Part shown: positions 24,710-35,965 of the stretch, piece by piece
How positions within the stretch are numbered: position 1 is the first letter of the stretch
How the letters are laid out: every line of letters starts with the position of its first letter
Assembly: GCA_013368315.1 (NCBI GenBank)
Contig: JAACJM010000013.1
Span: 372,001-436,000, forward strand
DNA: 64,000 nt
Reading direction: 5' to 3'
Source: Tetrapyrgos nigripes
Lineage: Eukaryota > Basidiomycota > Agaricomycetes > Agaricales > Campanellaceae
The notes under the pieces: generated by a model
Seen by the model: the letters and a program-made list of their open reading frames with translations, nothing else
What the model was told of the DNA's origin: nothing
Databases searched by the model: none
Translations under genes and position numbers: made by a program

Positions 24710-24843
24710 TGAAGATGCTAGATGTGAGGATTGCTAGGATGATGATGATGTCTTGTTGACTACTGCTACGAGGCCTGGCCACCCTAAAGCTACTACCAAA
24801 CATGTAAAAACATCGCTTAGACCTCACAGAATGCCCTACTCCA
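24710..24843 (-). repeat. 3' LTR of element B
   Basis: The 134-bp repeat matches the copy at 30788-30921 at 131 of 134 positions by my reading. It starts TGAAGATGCTAG and ends CCCTACTCCA on the + strand, giving TG...CA ends in either direction. Confidence 0.92.
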
Positions 24844-24912
24844 TGTGCCCCCACCAAAAAAATGGCGACGTCCTCGTCACCTGCCATAGTTCCTTCGTCC
24901 TCTACTCTCCCT

Positions 24913-26118
24913 CTATGTCTCTTCATCCACCACTTCTGCATACAGTCTTAGTCTCCTGGCATGTATCTCTCCTTCGACTTTTTCTCCACTCATTGTCTCC
25001 ACTCTATATGAGTTCATGTTCCTTCCCACTACCCTGTGTGGTTTTGACCACATCAGTGCCAGTTTACGTTCGGTCTTGAATGTGTTGAATAGGTCCCCTC
25101 TTTTGATTTGTACCAGGTCTCCTACTTTGAACACCACTTCTTTTTTCATCTGCTTTTTTACCATCCTGTCAAATATCAACTTCCTTTTGATTGCATGGCG
25201 TACCGTATTTTCGTACCCATCAGCCCGTTGTTGTTCGACATAAGCTGCGTTGATTTTAACGTCGTTTGTGGTTACCGCTGTCGTTGCTATTTCGAAGGGG
25301 GTGGTTGGTGTATTTATGGCAATGCCAAGTAGTAGTTCCTTCGGGGAGTAGCTTAAAGCTGGTAGTGTTCTGTTGTTGAGTATTTCAACGGCTTCGTTCA
25401 GGTACTCTGGCCAACATTCTGGTAGTGATTCCCAGGACATGTTTTTGAACTGCTCGGAGTTTTCGTTGAGGTCTGGGGCTGCTAGGTGCTTCAGAACGTG
25501 TAGGAGGAGTTTGTTAGTACCCTCTACTAGACCATTAACCCATGCAGAGTACGCTGGCGTGAACCTTTGTTTGATACCGTGTTTTGCGCAGAATTCTGCT
25601 ACCTCTTGGTTTTTGAAATGCGACCCATTATCTGACATGAACGTGTCAGGCTTCGTGTATAGTCGGCAGATCTTTCCCAAGCTTTCCAACGTCGTCTTCG
25701 CCGAGCCCTTCTTCTTAAACTTGTATACCCAGATGTGTTGTGAGAACCCATCTATGTACACTCCCAGCTGGTTCCAGCCTCCCTTTCCCTTTGACATCGA
25801 TAGATAATCCCCTGCCAGCAATTCTAATGGGTGTCGTCGTGTTATTGGTTCCAATAGAGAATTTAGGTGAGACGCTCCGAAATTTGCACATCGTCTGCAT
25901 CCTTTGATCCCTTTCACAATTGCTTTATCAAGTCCCGGGCACCAGATTTTGTCAAGTAACGCAATCTTGACCAAGTATCTCCTGAAGTGTCCTCGTTCGT
26001 GCTCCTCTTTCGCCATTGTCACCACCTCTCTCCATGACACGCATTCCACCCTGGTCCGTGCCCTGATGCTCTTCGAACTTCCCACTCTCCATAACTTTCT
26101 GTTCTCATTGTCTATCAT
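24913..26118 (-). CDS. Integrase region of element B, open frame
   Basis: Integrase cuts the target and joins the element's cDNA ends to it. The N-terminal zinc domain shows HERGHFRRYLVKIA, then GCRRC. The core has Asp in LLAGDYLSM, Asp in FMSDNGSHF and Glu in GLVEGTNKLLLHV, so the DDE triad is intact. A C-terminal SH3-like part follows (VGDLVQIKRGD, then NSYRVETMSGEKV) and no chromodomain. The 401-codon stretch has no stop. It would normally be the end of the pol polyprotein, so the ATG at 26118 is just the first in this frame: the frame continues upstream past a TAG near 26172. Confidence 0.85.
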   Translation of the reverse strand: MIDNENRKLWRVGSSKSIRARTRVECVSWREVVTMAKEEHERGHFRRYLVKIALLDKIWCPGLDKAIVKGIKGCRRCANFGASHLNSLLEPITRRHPLELLAGDYLSMSKGKGGWNQLGVYIDGFSQHIWVYKFKKKGSAKTTLESLGKICRLYTKPDTFMSDNGSHFKNQEVAEFCAKHGIKQRFTPAYSAWVNGLVEGTNKLLLHVLKHLAAPDLNENSEQFKNMSWESLPECWPEYLNEAVEILNNRTLPALSYSPKELLLGIAINTPTTPFEIATTAVTTNDVKINAAYVEQQRADGYENTVRHAIKRKLIFDRMVKKQMKKEVVFKVGDLVQIKRGDLFNTFKTERKLALMWSKPHRVVGRNMNSYRVETMSGEKVEGEIHARRLRLYAEVVDEET

Positions 26119-26172
26119 GTATCCTTCTGTCTGGTGCCTAGCCCTCCACCTTCTCTCATATGACCCTGCTAA

Positions 26173-27945
26173 CTATAGTCCTTCCAGCGCTTCAATTACT
26201 TCCACGAACGTTCGTTCCTCCCTGAACCTCTCCTTCATGTCCTCATATTTGCTTCTCAGCTCTTGCACTTGGCACACATTGTTCACTATCCCCTTGCTCA
26301 CTTCCCAGTCTTCCGAGACTGTCCACTCGCTTCCATCTCCTTCTTCTCTTGGTTTCCCTTCCCACTTCCTACTCAACCCGTCGGCTGCTACATTCAATCT
26401 TCCTGGTATGTGCCTTACATTGACAATGCAATACAACATGATACCATCGCGCCATCGAGCGTGGGCTGCGTTGAGGTCCTTGTTATTGAGGACGTCTCGT
26501 AAAGCTTGACAGTCCGTTTCGATCTCCACTGGGAATCCCCAGATGACATTCGAGTAGGAATGGTTTATAGCGGCGTTCCGACATCGATGTGCATTTAGAT
26601 GCGAATGCGATGGGGAATCGTTTCTCCATTACTGTGCCATCTTGCCTCTTTACTTTCATCCTCTGTGCTAGCACTGCTGCGAACCCTTCTTTGCACCTGT
26701 CTGACGTGAAGATGAAGTTGGACCCATCCCACTGTGGAGCTTTTAGTACTGGCTGTGACGTCAGGGCTGCTTTTAACGTCAGGAATGCCTCTGCGTGTTT
26801 GTCTTTCCATCTGTCCTTCAACTTGTATGCTGACATTGCATTTCTCCAGGCACTCTTGCCACATCCTTTGGGTACCTCAACCTCCTTCAGCAAATCTCGT
26901 AATGGTCCTTCCTTCTTCGCATACCCCTTGACTAGGTCTTGGAAATGGCCTGTTAGTCCGAGGAATGAGGATAGGTGTAGCGCGTCTTCTGGTACTGGCC
27001 AGTCCACTATTGCAGTGAGTTTTGCTGGGTCTGTTGTGACGCCTTCATTACTGACTTTGGCCCCTGCAAAGATGCCTTCTGACATGAAGAATTCAGATTT
27101 GGCTGCTGATAGGGATAGGTCTCTTTCCCGAACGCGTTCAAAGATCCGCCTCAACTTCCCATCATTTCTTTGAAGTTGTTCGCAGCTGCTCCCCCATCAT
27201 CCACAAAGAGTTCTATGGTGCCATCCCGTAGTAGGTCTCCCAAGTTCTCGCCTGTTAGGTGTGCGAAGGTTGACGGGGCTCCTGTAAGACTGAAGGGCAT
27301 GTGGATATACCAAAAGTATCCCCTCCCTTCTACGTAAAATGCAGTGTATGGCCTTGACTCTGGTACTACTTCAACGGCATAGAAGCCTGATGCGAAGTCG
27401 AAGAATGACAGATATCTGTGACCACTTAAGGCCTGCTGCTTGGTTCAGATGTCTCCTTGTGGCATTGGTGCAATCTCCATGTATTTATTGACTTCAGCGA
27501 AATTTTGACAGATTCTCCATTTCGTCGATTTGGTGTGCCCTTCATTTGGTGCTTGGGTTTCATCAGGTTCAGGTCGTGGGGGTAGATCATTGAAGTGGGA
27601 TGGTAGACCAGCAGCTACACATTGGTCATTAATACGATGTTGTAGCTCCTCTAATGACAATGCTCCTTTTTTGTGGGCCTTCTTTGCTAGTGTCGTAGGT
27701 GACACGCACTTGACGTCATTGGGCTTTACATGTTCAATGATGCCTGCAGCTAGTAGTTCGTCTAGCTTTCCGTGTAAATAGTCTCTTTGTGGCGGCGTTA
27801 GACATTTTTGGCCCACTTTGGTGCGCATCTTTACGCCTTCTGGTACGTTCAGTGTATGTACTGCCCTTTTGACCGGCCACACTTCGCTGACAGCGAGTGC
27901 GAAACAATCTGCAAATTCCGCAATCAAAGCCTCCACTTCCTGTCA
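26173..27945 (-). pseudogene. Reverse transcriptase and RNase H of element B
   Basis: The frame contains PPQRDYLHGKLDELLAAGII, TKWRICQNFAEVNKY, FFDFASGFYAVEV (first metal-binding Asp) and LFVDDGG, the catalytic F-V-D-D box. The connection reads SSFLGLTGHFQDLVKGYAKK, and RNase H has FIFTSDRCKEGFAAVLAQR and VEIETDCQALRDVL. TGA codons at 27943-27945 and 27445-27447, a one-base loss near 27.16 kb and a small deletion near 26.53 kb break the frame. FVDDGG instead of YLDD/YVDD and the long insert between fingers and palm (HRINDQCVAAGL to QAPNEGHT) mark a distinct gypsy lineage. Confidence 0.87.
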
Positions 27946-28035
27946 CTCTGCTGATGACAAATCGTTCCCAATTTTTACCAGCTTCAATATCTCCTGCACA
28001 CGCTCTGGCTTGAAGGCTCCTTGGTCGCCATTGTT

Positions 28036-29326
28036 TCAGGTGAATAATGATTCATTCGCCATGTTTGCATCCAGAGCTTCGGGTATTACATCGGATCCAG
28101 GTGAATAGTCCACGGTTTCCCCTGGTTCGACGAGATAGATTTGTGGGGCAATTTCGTTTGCTGGGGTGTTTTGGTTAGCAGTGTTCTCAGTATTGGAGCA
28201 GTTAGCATCAGAAACTCCCCTGAAGGGGGGTGCGTTACTTCCCCCCAGTGAGTTTGAACGCTTTTTCCTATTTTTGATGCTTCTGATAAATGTCTTCCAC
28301 TTTTCTCCTCTCGTGTATCCCTTCTTTCCCCACCAATACCGTTGTCTGCCTGCTCCCTTGTTGTACCTTTCTTGGTCTCGCTTCCTCTCCAATTTCTGCT
28401 CTTCTCGGCTCTGTCTCAACCTCTCTGCCAGCTCCTCTCATTTACGCCTCTCTCGCTCTTTTGGGATTTCAAACACGTATGAATATGTCGATGATGTTTG
28501 TCTTTTTTCCTGTGGATGGTAAGTGGGTATCATGTCCTCATCACTAAATGGCAACTGAGGAACTTCCCTATCCCAGGGGATATCTGTACTCGCAGATACC
28601 CCCTCTTTGTTACATGCTTTGCCATTCGGCTTATTCTTCGGTTTCTCTTCCTCCTTCAATTCCTCTGCTTTGTCTAGTATTGGCATGCACTGTGGATCTC
28701 CCTTCAATGTTTCACATCTGCTTTCAGCCTCAGCTTCTTCATCCCCCACCTCTTCCAATGTTACCGTGCAAACTCTTTTATCCAGCGTTATTTTCTTTCC
28801 CAGTCCTTTGTTGAATATTGTTCTCGACTCCTTCCCGACTTTTACTTTGATGGTGTATCACCTTGAACTGTTGTAATAACGGTTTTCCGAACAATATGTC
28901 CCAACTGCCTTTGCTCTCAAAAACTTCAAAGGATCCTGGTGCTTCTAGGTCTTTCACCCGAACTATTCCACTCCAACTTGCAACCAATGGTACTATGCAA
29001 CCATCGGCCATGCGCATGACTTTCGTCGACCTGTTCCAGCCACCTATCTTCCCCTTTAGGTTGTTGTATACCTCAACATCCATGCACGCTGCCATTGCCC
29101 CATCGTCCACTAGTGTTGACACCTGGACTGCTTTCCCGTCTTCGTCCACCAGTTCAACTGGTGTAATGAATGGTTCACTCGTACGGCTTCGGACGCTCTC
29201 CACTGTATGCACATCGATGATATCATTGTTGGATATACAATGGTCACTACTGTGAGAAGAGTCCATAACCTGGGTCATACGGTTGCCATTTAGTCCGTGA
29301 GCTGAAGTTGGTGAAAATGTCCTCAA
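28036..29326 (-). pseudogene. Protease and charged linker of element B
   Basis: The first part (29326-28778) has VSTLVDDGAMAACMD and, later, WDILFGKPLLQQF, the two hallmarks of a retropepsin. A Lys/Arg/Glu-rich linker of about 230 residues follows in another frame, with TGA at 28438-28440 and again at 28036-28038. The start overlaps the end of gag by about 80 bp in a different frame, an arrangement used by many gypsy elements for frameshift expression of pol; whether that applies here cannot be told from one copy. Confidence 0.75.
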
Positions 29327-30682
29327 TGTCCTTGCTCCCTACTGCATTGATTCTGACTGCGTTAGATCTTCCCAATTCTCTCTGCACAAAAGCTTTCCAA
29401 TCTCCTTCAGTTCTCGTGATCTTGGATGGTGACATGCATTCCATGTCTTTTCCATGCCAGCTCTTTCCACACTTGAAGCACTCTCCCGATCCTGGCTTGA
29501 GTGTTCCTGGCGCATATGGGTAAGACATTTGTTCGGTGAAGGTGACGTTGGTACCGCGTGTCCTGTGAAACTGTCTGACATCGTTTTTCCAGTCTTCTAT
29601 ACCTTGTGGCATATTGGGGTGTTGGATGTAGTTGTCGACTTTATTGCATAACGAGTTTTTCTGCACATCGTTCAAGCGGCTTGCGGTCGGCTTTCTGGTG
29701 AACGGGAGTGGTGGCGGCATTGTGGTGATCTGTGTTCTGGCAAACGCTCGCGCTAGGGGTTTGCTGGGTGTTTCTGGGGCTGGTGGTATATGGGTGCTCA
29801 TTTCCTCTAACCTCTGCAATCTCTCCTCCTTCTCCTTCGCGTTCTTAATAGCCTGTGCTCCGACGTCTTTGATAGCGTCTGTGAATTCCTTCCAATTCTT
29901 TGCACTGGCTGAAACCTTTTCCCTTAGGAAACTCGGGAGGTTATCGTGCACTGAGACGATGTCCGATGCAGTGTCTGTTATGTTGGCGGCCTTCGCAATA
30001 TCTAGCAGGCAGCGTGCTAAACACTGGTGGGTCCACTCCTTCGTATCCTCGTCTCATGTTCCCAGTTCCTTCCAAGTGATTCGCATCGTTAAGAGTTCCT
30101 TCCTGTAGTCTGAAGACATGGGTTCTGCAACGACTGGTGCCAGGAATTCCGTTAGGAACTCTACCTTGAAATTTTTCCAGTCTGCTTTTGTCGCCTCGTC
30201 TAACTGCCCATACCAGGTGTCGACTCAGCTGCCTGCTTTGAAGAGTAGGCTGACACTATCTCCCATTTCTGCTGCATATATATCTCCGCTTCCCTTAGGA
30301 AGCCTAGCAGATTGAGTTTCTCTTTGGTTCCTCCCGCAAATTTCGGGATTGTCGTCGACATTACATATGTATTTGTTCTCGGTTTTGGTGCTGTGTCTGG
30401 TGTCGTTGGTCTAGAGGGTATGCGCGAATGAGGTTCTGAGGGGGTTACTAGGTTGAAACAGGAACGGTGTACGAAGTTTACCCAGCTCTCTGTGGGTCTT
30501 TCGTCAAGTGGCTGTTGTGGCGGTGAAGTAGGCGGTGTAACGTGGCCTGTTGCTGGTATGGAATCGTTCTGTGACGATTCTGTCAGCGATGATTCTGTTA
30601 GCGATGATTCTGTTGTGATTGTGGTCGAGGGTGTTGGCGTGTTTGGAAGGAAATGGCCTCTACTGTCTCTGGGTTTATTCAC
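29247..30682 (-). pseudogene. gag of element B
   Basis: The N-terminal 100 residues are Ser/Thr/Pro-rich and run into IPKFAGGTKEKLNLLGFLREAE. After a frame change near 30.27 kb the capsid-like part has VDTWYGQLDEATKADWKNF. A zinc knuckle, CFKCGKSWHGKDMEC, lies near 29.48-29.44 kb. TGA codons at 30225-30227 and 30054-30056 stand where Arg would suit. The last 235 residues are one open frame ending at 29247. Confidence 0.78.
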
Positions 30683-30764
30683 AATCTTGTTGTTTTACTC
30701 GGTTTCCGTTGGTTTTATCATATTTCTGTGTTCGGTTTGCGTATATGAATGTGGTGTGCGGTTA

Positions 30765-30784
30765 GAATCGCACTTTCGTCACCA
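30765..30784 (-). other. Primer-binding site of element B
   Basis: Reading the minus strand, TGGTGACGAAAGTGCGATTC begins 3 nt after the 5' LTR. Its complement, on the + strand, ends in ACCA and looks like the T-arm and acceptor end of a tRNA. This is the place and form of a tRNA primer site; the tRNA itself is not identified. Confidence 0.7.
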
Positions 30785-30787
30785 AGA

Positions 30788-30921
30788 TGAAGATGCTAGA
30801 TGTGAGGATTGCTAGGATGATGATGATGTCTTGTTGACTACCGCTACGAGGCCTGGCCACCCTAAAGCTACTACCAAACATGTACAAACATTGCTTAGAC
30901 CTCACAGAATGCCCTACTCCA
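30788..30921 (-). repeat. 5' LTR of element B
   Basis: This is the second 134-bp copy, differing from the 3' LTR at three positions (T/C, A/C and C/T). Such similarity implies insertion much more recent than that of host element C. Confidence 0.92.
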
Positions 30922-30925
30922 TCGG

Positions 30926-31700
30926 TGCCAGTACCATGATCAGGTCAGTGGGACAATGCATCGGGCTTGCCCATATGTGGCCAGGGCAATGGTGTAACTG
31001 GAAGTCAAAACAAGAGAGGTACAGGGACCAACGAGCTTGACGTTGATTGAGCTTTTTTGCAGTTCAGAAGTACTCCAAGTTTTTATGGTCTGTCCAGATC
31101 TCCACAGGAAAACGTCCTCCTTCGAGGAAGTGTCTCCATTCCTCAAGGGCTTGGATGATGGCTAGCATTTCCTTATCGTGGATCTCATAGTTGTATTCAA
31201 CGGCGTTAAGACTCTTGGAGTAGAAGGCAATGGGGTGCCACTTGTCATCATCTGGAGACTGCTGGGATAAAACTGCTCCAGTAGCGTAGTCAGAGCTATC
31301 TGACTCCAAGCAATATGGTTGAGAGTCATCAGGCATGGTGAGAACAAGGGAGGAGGTGATTAGGGACTTCATGATGTTGAAGGTGTCCTGAGCATCCTTA
31401 GACCAGTCAAACTTGATGTCTTTTCAGGTCAGTTTGAACAGTGGTTGTGCATGATGAGAGAAGTCCTGGATAAACCAATGGTAGAAGTTGGTGAATCCAA
31501 GGAAGGAAGAGACCTCTTTCTTGCTTTCAGGTACAGGCCACTCTGCAACACTGGACACCTTGACAGGGTCCATTTCAACATGATTATGGGAGATGATGAC
31601 ACCCAGGTACTCGATGGGAGTCTTTTCAAACTCACACTTGTCTGCTCTAAGGTACAGCTTGTGTTGCTGCAACCAGTCTAGGACTAGGCGAGTCACATGA
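30926..31700 (-). pseudogene. Reverse transcriptase end and RNase H of host element C
   Basis: The frame reads LDWLQQHKLYLRADKCEFEK, VEYLG-type connection segments, FLGFTNFYHWFIQDFSHHA, then RNase H with CLESDSSDYATGAVLSQ, YSKSLNAVEYNYEIHDKEM and WTDHKNLEYF. TGA codons at 31424-31426 and 31064-31066 stand where Arg is expected, and a frameshift precedes PDALS near 30.96 kb. The left end stops at element B's target duplication. Confidence 0.88.
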
Positions 31701-33030
31701 TGTTAGGACGTGTATTGAATTTGTACTATGTAGTTAAGTATCTAATACAAAAGAATACGAAGTACTTATGTCCTTAGGGTGTTGAACCGATATGCAGCTC
31801 AATGGGAATGCATAGAACATGGATAGGGGCTTGATTGAGTTAACGAACTCAATAATTGAACAGTATAGGCAGATGTAGTGGCTTTTGATCAGAGAATTTG
31901 ATGTGTGTATGTCAGATTGATTGACGTGATGCAATTGGCTCAGGTTTATCGGTCGACGGAGTTGCAGTTAATGAGCTTAACGGCAGGCGATAAAGATACT
32001 TACGAAGTATTTGCAGTTTGTAGGCTTAAACGGCAGTCTCGTAGATAGATGTATATAGATAAAACAAGTGTATTCCAAGTACTTAAAGTTACAAAATAGC
32101 GGACTGGGGAATGCTTGATTCTCCAGCCCTTTTATACATGAAAAACTAAATAGGGGGGGATATGACTCTTACTGACTCTTTCTCCTCCTCCTCGCTGACT
32201 CTCTATGACTCATTCTTATGAGTCATACCTTCGCATTCGGCTTCCGTAGTCATCTGGACCCTTAATGACTCCTCATGACTCTGCTCTCCCTATTATGGAT
32301 CATTATCCACACAATATTCAATTGTGCATCCCATCAGGTTCTTTCAGTCGTCTCTTGATACCCATTTAGGGTATCAGTTTCCCATTTGTATTCATAGGTG
32401 TGTCTATGAATCCTTTTCGTATATTCTGTCATGAATCGTCTCCCGCCTATTCATTCTCCTTTCTATTCTTTCTATTCTTTTCCCTTTACTACCTATTCCC
32501 CACTCTAAACCCATAAACATCAACCATTTCTCATCATCGCCTATAGTTACCATCTTTCTAGATCTATGACTCATATTCTTATCTTCCCCGATTCCTATCT
32601 CCATGGACATTCTCACTGTCAATCACTCCGTGTGATCCAGTACCTTCATCTATCCATATTTGACTTATTATTCTCTCGCCCTTGACATTTCCACATGATA
32701 CCGTTTACTATTACCTACTCTTTCCCATCTGTTCATATTTTACTTATATACCTGTGATCTTTGTAAACTATTCCTTAGTTCGTTCACTTCGTCTCCGCTC
32801 CGTACTCTTACTACGCAGTGTAGAGCCTAGTCAGCTTATTATCTCTCTATCTCTTTATCCTTCTTGATCAATCTATTCTCTTGTAAAACCGACTTTCTCG
32901 TATTGTGTGACTTGGGTGGTTATCGAGTGTACCGACAACCTTGACATATTCTTTGTACTGTGGCACACGTCGATCTTCCTTATTTGGGTATGCCGTATGG
33001 TTTCGTCCACTCCTTGTTCGAATCGTAACA
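31701..33030. mobile_element. Solo LTR of 1,330 bp inserted in host element C
   Basis: The block starts TGTTAGGACG and ends ATCGTAACA, with TGTTA/TAACA inverted ends, and is flanked by exact 5-bp duplications CATGA (31696-31700 and 33031-33035). It sits immediately after the YLDD box of the host element's reverse transcriptase. No retroviral protein is encoded inside. These are the marks of an LTR left by recombination between the two LTRs of a full element. TGACTC/GACTCT words recur at 32.16-32.29 kb, and CTTTTATACATG near 32.13 kb may be its TATA box. No second copy was seen in the window. Confidence 0.85.
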
Positions 33031-33035
33031 CATGA

Positions 33036-34574
33036 CAATGCTCCTCAAGATGTCGTCAAGGTAGACAGATACAACACCCTCCATGATGAGATCATGGAGA
33101 ATGTCATTCATCATCGTCTGGAAGGTCGCAGGGCTGTTGGTGAGACCAAAGAACATGACAAGGGGTTTGAAGAGACCACAGTTGGTGTGAAAAGCTGCCT
33201 TCCATTCATTGCCTTCACAAATCCAGATGTTGTTGAAACCCCAGCGTATATCCAATTTAGTGAAGTATCGTGCACCTTTGAGGTTATTAACGAGTTCGTT
33301 AATCAAGGGCAATGGATAACGGTTCTTAATTGTCATCTCATTTAGCACACGATAGTCTTGGACGAGCTGGAGATTTCCATCCTTCTTTTTTACAAAGAAA
33401 ACTGGAGATGCATAGGGGATTTGGAGGGACAAATGCAGCCGATAGACAGATTCTCTGTGAGGAACTCATCAAGGGCCTTCTGTTCATTAGGAGCAATTGG
33501 ATAGACCTTGCAGTTGGCAGGTTTAGAGTCAGGGACTAACTCTACTGCATGGTCCCATGGTTTGCAATCTGGCAGCACATTGAAAGAGTCCTTGGAGAAG
33601 ACATCTACGTACTCATAGAAGTGATCAGGGAGGCCATCATGAGGGTTCCTCAAAGCCTTGGCATGTGCTTCTGCTAGATGTTGAGAAGTGGTGCTTGTCA
33701 CCTTGATGAACTCCGACTCTGGAAGAACCGAGGTAACAAATATGCAGTCACCTTCCTCAATAGAAACATCGTCAGGGAAGTCATCGCAGCCAAAGGTCCC
33801 GAGGTTGTTCATCTCATCTTCACCAGGGTCCAATTCAATAACATGGGGAGATGGACCTTCCCGACAATGTTTCAGAGCTTGGCGTTGATGATGGGCAGCA
33901 GATAGGGATAGTTGACGTTCCTGTTGTACCTCTTCATGACATGTAGAGCACTGCCTGGGGCACTGGCTGAGCTTGATGTTGCCATTGTCCCAATCCACCT
34001 CAGGGTTATGGGCTTGTAACCATCCATAGCCAAGAATGACATCCTGGCTGCCAAGCTGAGTGACTGCAAGCTGGATGCGTTCAGAGTAATCTTTGAAATG
34101 CAGGATAGTGTCCAAGATCTCGGTTATGGCTCCAGCCTCATTAGGAGTGCCATCGACATTAAAGATGGGAATAGGCTTCTGGAGTTTCCAGGTGGGAATA
34201 GAGTTCTTGGTGATAAACTCAGTGTTGGCATAACCCATACTAGTGGCTCCACTGTTGATGAGCACACTGCCAGAGATCAGAGAAGCATTAGATGTGGACT
34301 CTAGCTCTATTGGGACTGTTAGGCAGTGGCTTCTGTCAGAGGAGATTACTAATTTGCAAGGTAGATGGCGTTCCCAGCGCTTTAGACGGCACCAAGGGAC
34401 TGGACGATGAACAGAAGGAATGGAAGGGGAAATAGAGGGGGTAGGGGGAGACACAACTGAGGCAATTACTTCACATGTGGACTCAGGGACAGAGATACAA
34501 TTGTTATCATTGGTAGAGTCTGTAGATAAACATGCGAAGTAATTATTTTTTGACCATAAGGGTGTGTCCATCAC
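33036..34574 (-). pseudogene. Protease and reverse transcriptase of host element C
   Basis: The protease has VLINSGATSMGYANTEFI and VILGYGWLQAHNPEVDW. The expected catalytic Asp of D-S-G is Asn here (codon at 34254-34256, G-to-A within a former CpG), so the protease is dead. The reverse transcriptase has YASPVFFVKKKDGNLQLV, YRVLNEMTIKNRYPLPLI, FTKLDIRWGFNNI and VSVYLDDIL. A one-base loss near 33.415 kb separates the two frames. The solo LTR interrupts just after YLDD. Confidence 0.9.
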
Positions 34575-34708
34575 TCCTGGTCCTTGGCAAAATCCTCTTG
34601 AGTGGGCTCGTTCACTGGAGCAGCTTGGAAATCCTGGAAAGCTGTGTATGCTTCTGCAATCTCCTGCCAGTTGTCAACAGACATATCCACAATGCGAACA
34701 TGTTCATG

Positions 34709-35965
34709 TTAGCAGTCTGGACATGCTGCAGAGAAGTGACCAGTTTTGCCACATGCGTAGCAGGTGCAGCAGGCTAGGAACCTCTGCCTCGAAGCATCAA
34801 CTTCCATGGGAATGCCTTGGGGAAGAGGAGCTTGGGTGGGGGCTGGCACACGAGGGGCAGGAATGGGGGCAACAGCAGGGGTAGGGAACTGGATTGGGAA
34901 AAGGGAGCAACCCTGAGGTTGAGCATAAGAGGGGAAGGTAGGCTTGGGTGGACCAGGGTGCATACTTCTCTGAGCACCACAGAAGATCGCATCTTCCCGT
35001 TCATGCTTATCAAACCTCTTGGCCAGGGAATACCAAGCCATGATGTCCCATTCCTGTGGACAAGCCTCTGCCTCTGCAACCTTCTTCTCTAAGGCAGGCC
35101 ACAGTCTACATCGGAATTTGAGGACCACTGTCTGACCAACATGTTTTGCATCCTCAAGTCGGGCCTTGATGGTAGGTGCAGTAGGGTTCATGGAGTAGAG
35201 GACAGGTTCAACATTAAGGCCAGCCATGGTGATGAGAGCACAGAAGTTGTTGATGTATCCATCAACAAAAGCTGTGCCCTGGAAGTAGGAGACACCCTCT
35301 AGGGTAAGACTAGCCTGAGTACATTCATCTTCTGGCATGAACTTCTTGATGAACTTGGTTTCGAATTCTCACCAGGTATCAAAGCAGGAGGAGCCATAGA
35401 GGTGTCCATGGTCAATGAGGCTTTGGCAGTAGGTTGCAGCACAACCTGTCTGGAAATAGGACAGTGCCCACATAATCTTGGCGATATCGTCTTTGAAACA
35501 AACAGTGCTAGCATAAATGATTGCACTGGTCCACCAGACTCAGCCATTAGCACGTTGACCATCAAAGATGCCAGGTGGAGATGCCTTAGCATGTGAAGCT
35601 CCAGAAGAGTGATGAGAGGGAGGAGTAGAAGATGAAGTGGAGGATGGAGGTCGAGTGGGGTGTTGTGATGGGGGTTGAGGAGGTGGAGGTGGAGGGGGAT
35701 TTCGGCCTTGGAGGGTGGTGAGGATCTCAGCAAGTTGCTCGCTCTGACTCTGAGAAGCCTGTTCTAGATGGGCCAGACGAGCGTCAAAAGCTTCAGACAT
35801 CATGGGAGACCCAGGTAATGAAGCAGAAGAAACAGAGGGTGGAGAGAACTGAGGAGTGGAGGAGGAGTCTTGGCGAACTGTAGGAGGAGCAAGAGCAGTG
35901 TGAGCGCTATCGGAGTCGCTCTCACTGGTATCTGGAGCTCGGAAAGAAATGGTTGCCAAAGACAA
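34709..35965 (-). pseudogene. gag of host element C
   Basis: The protein starts with an acidic Ser/Pro-rich region (SESDSDSAHTALAPP), a coiled-coil-like stretch and a Pro/Ser/His-rich segment. It continues through the capsid-like part (KIMWALSYFQTG, then FKEF-type helix FVDGYINNFCALI) to a zinc knuckle CYACGKTGHFSAACPD at 34.76-34.71 kb. Two TGA codons, at 35540-35542 and 35369-35371, replace likely Arg codons. Otherwise the frame is continuous and ends in TAA. Confidence 0.85.

Larger units (their letters stand above)
24710..30921 (-). mobile_element. Complete Ty3/gypsy element with very short LTRs (element B)
   Basis: The 6,212-bp element has two 134-bp direct repeats with TG...CA ends, a primer-binding site 3 nt inside the 5' LTR, gag, protease, reverse transcriptase, RNase H, integrase, a G-rich tract (GGTGGGGG on the minus strand) before the 3' LTR, and a 4-6-bp target duplication. 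It lies within the RNase H-integrase linker of host element C. Integrase is still one open 401-codon frame. Elsewhere six in-frame TGA codons and a few frameshifts interrupt it. The integrase has no chromodomain. Confidence 0.93.
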
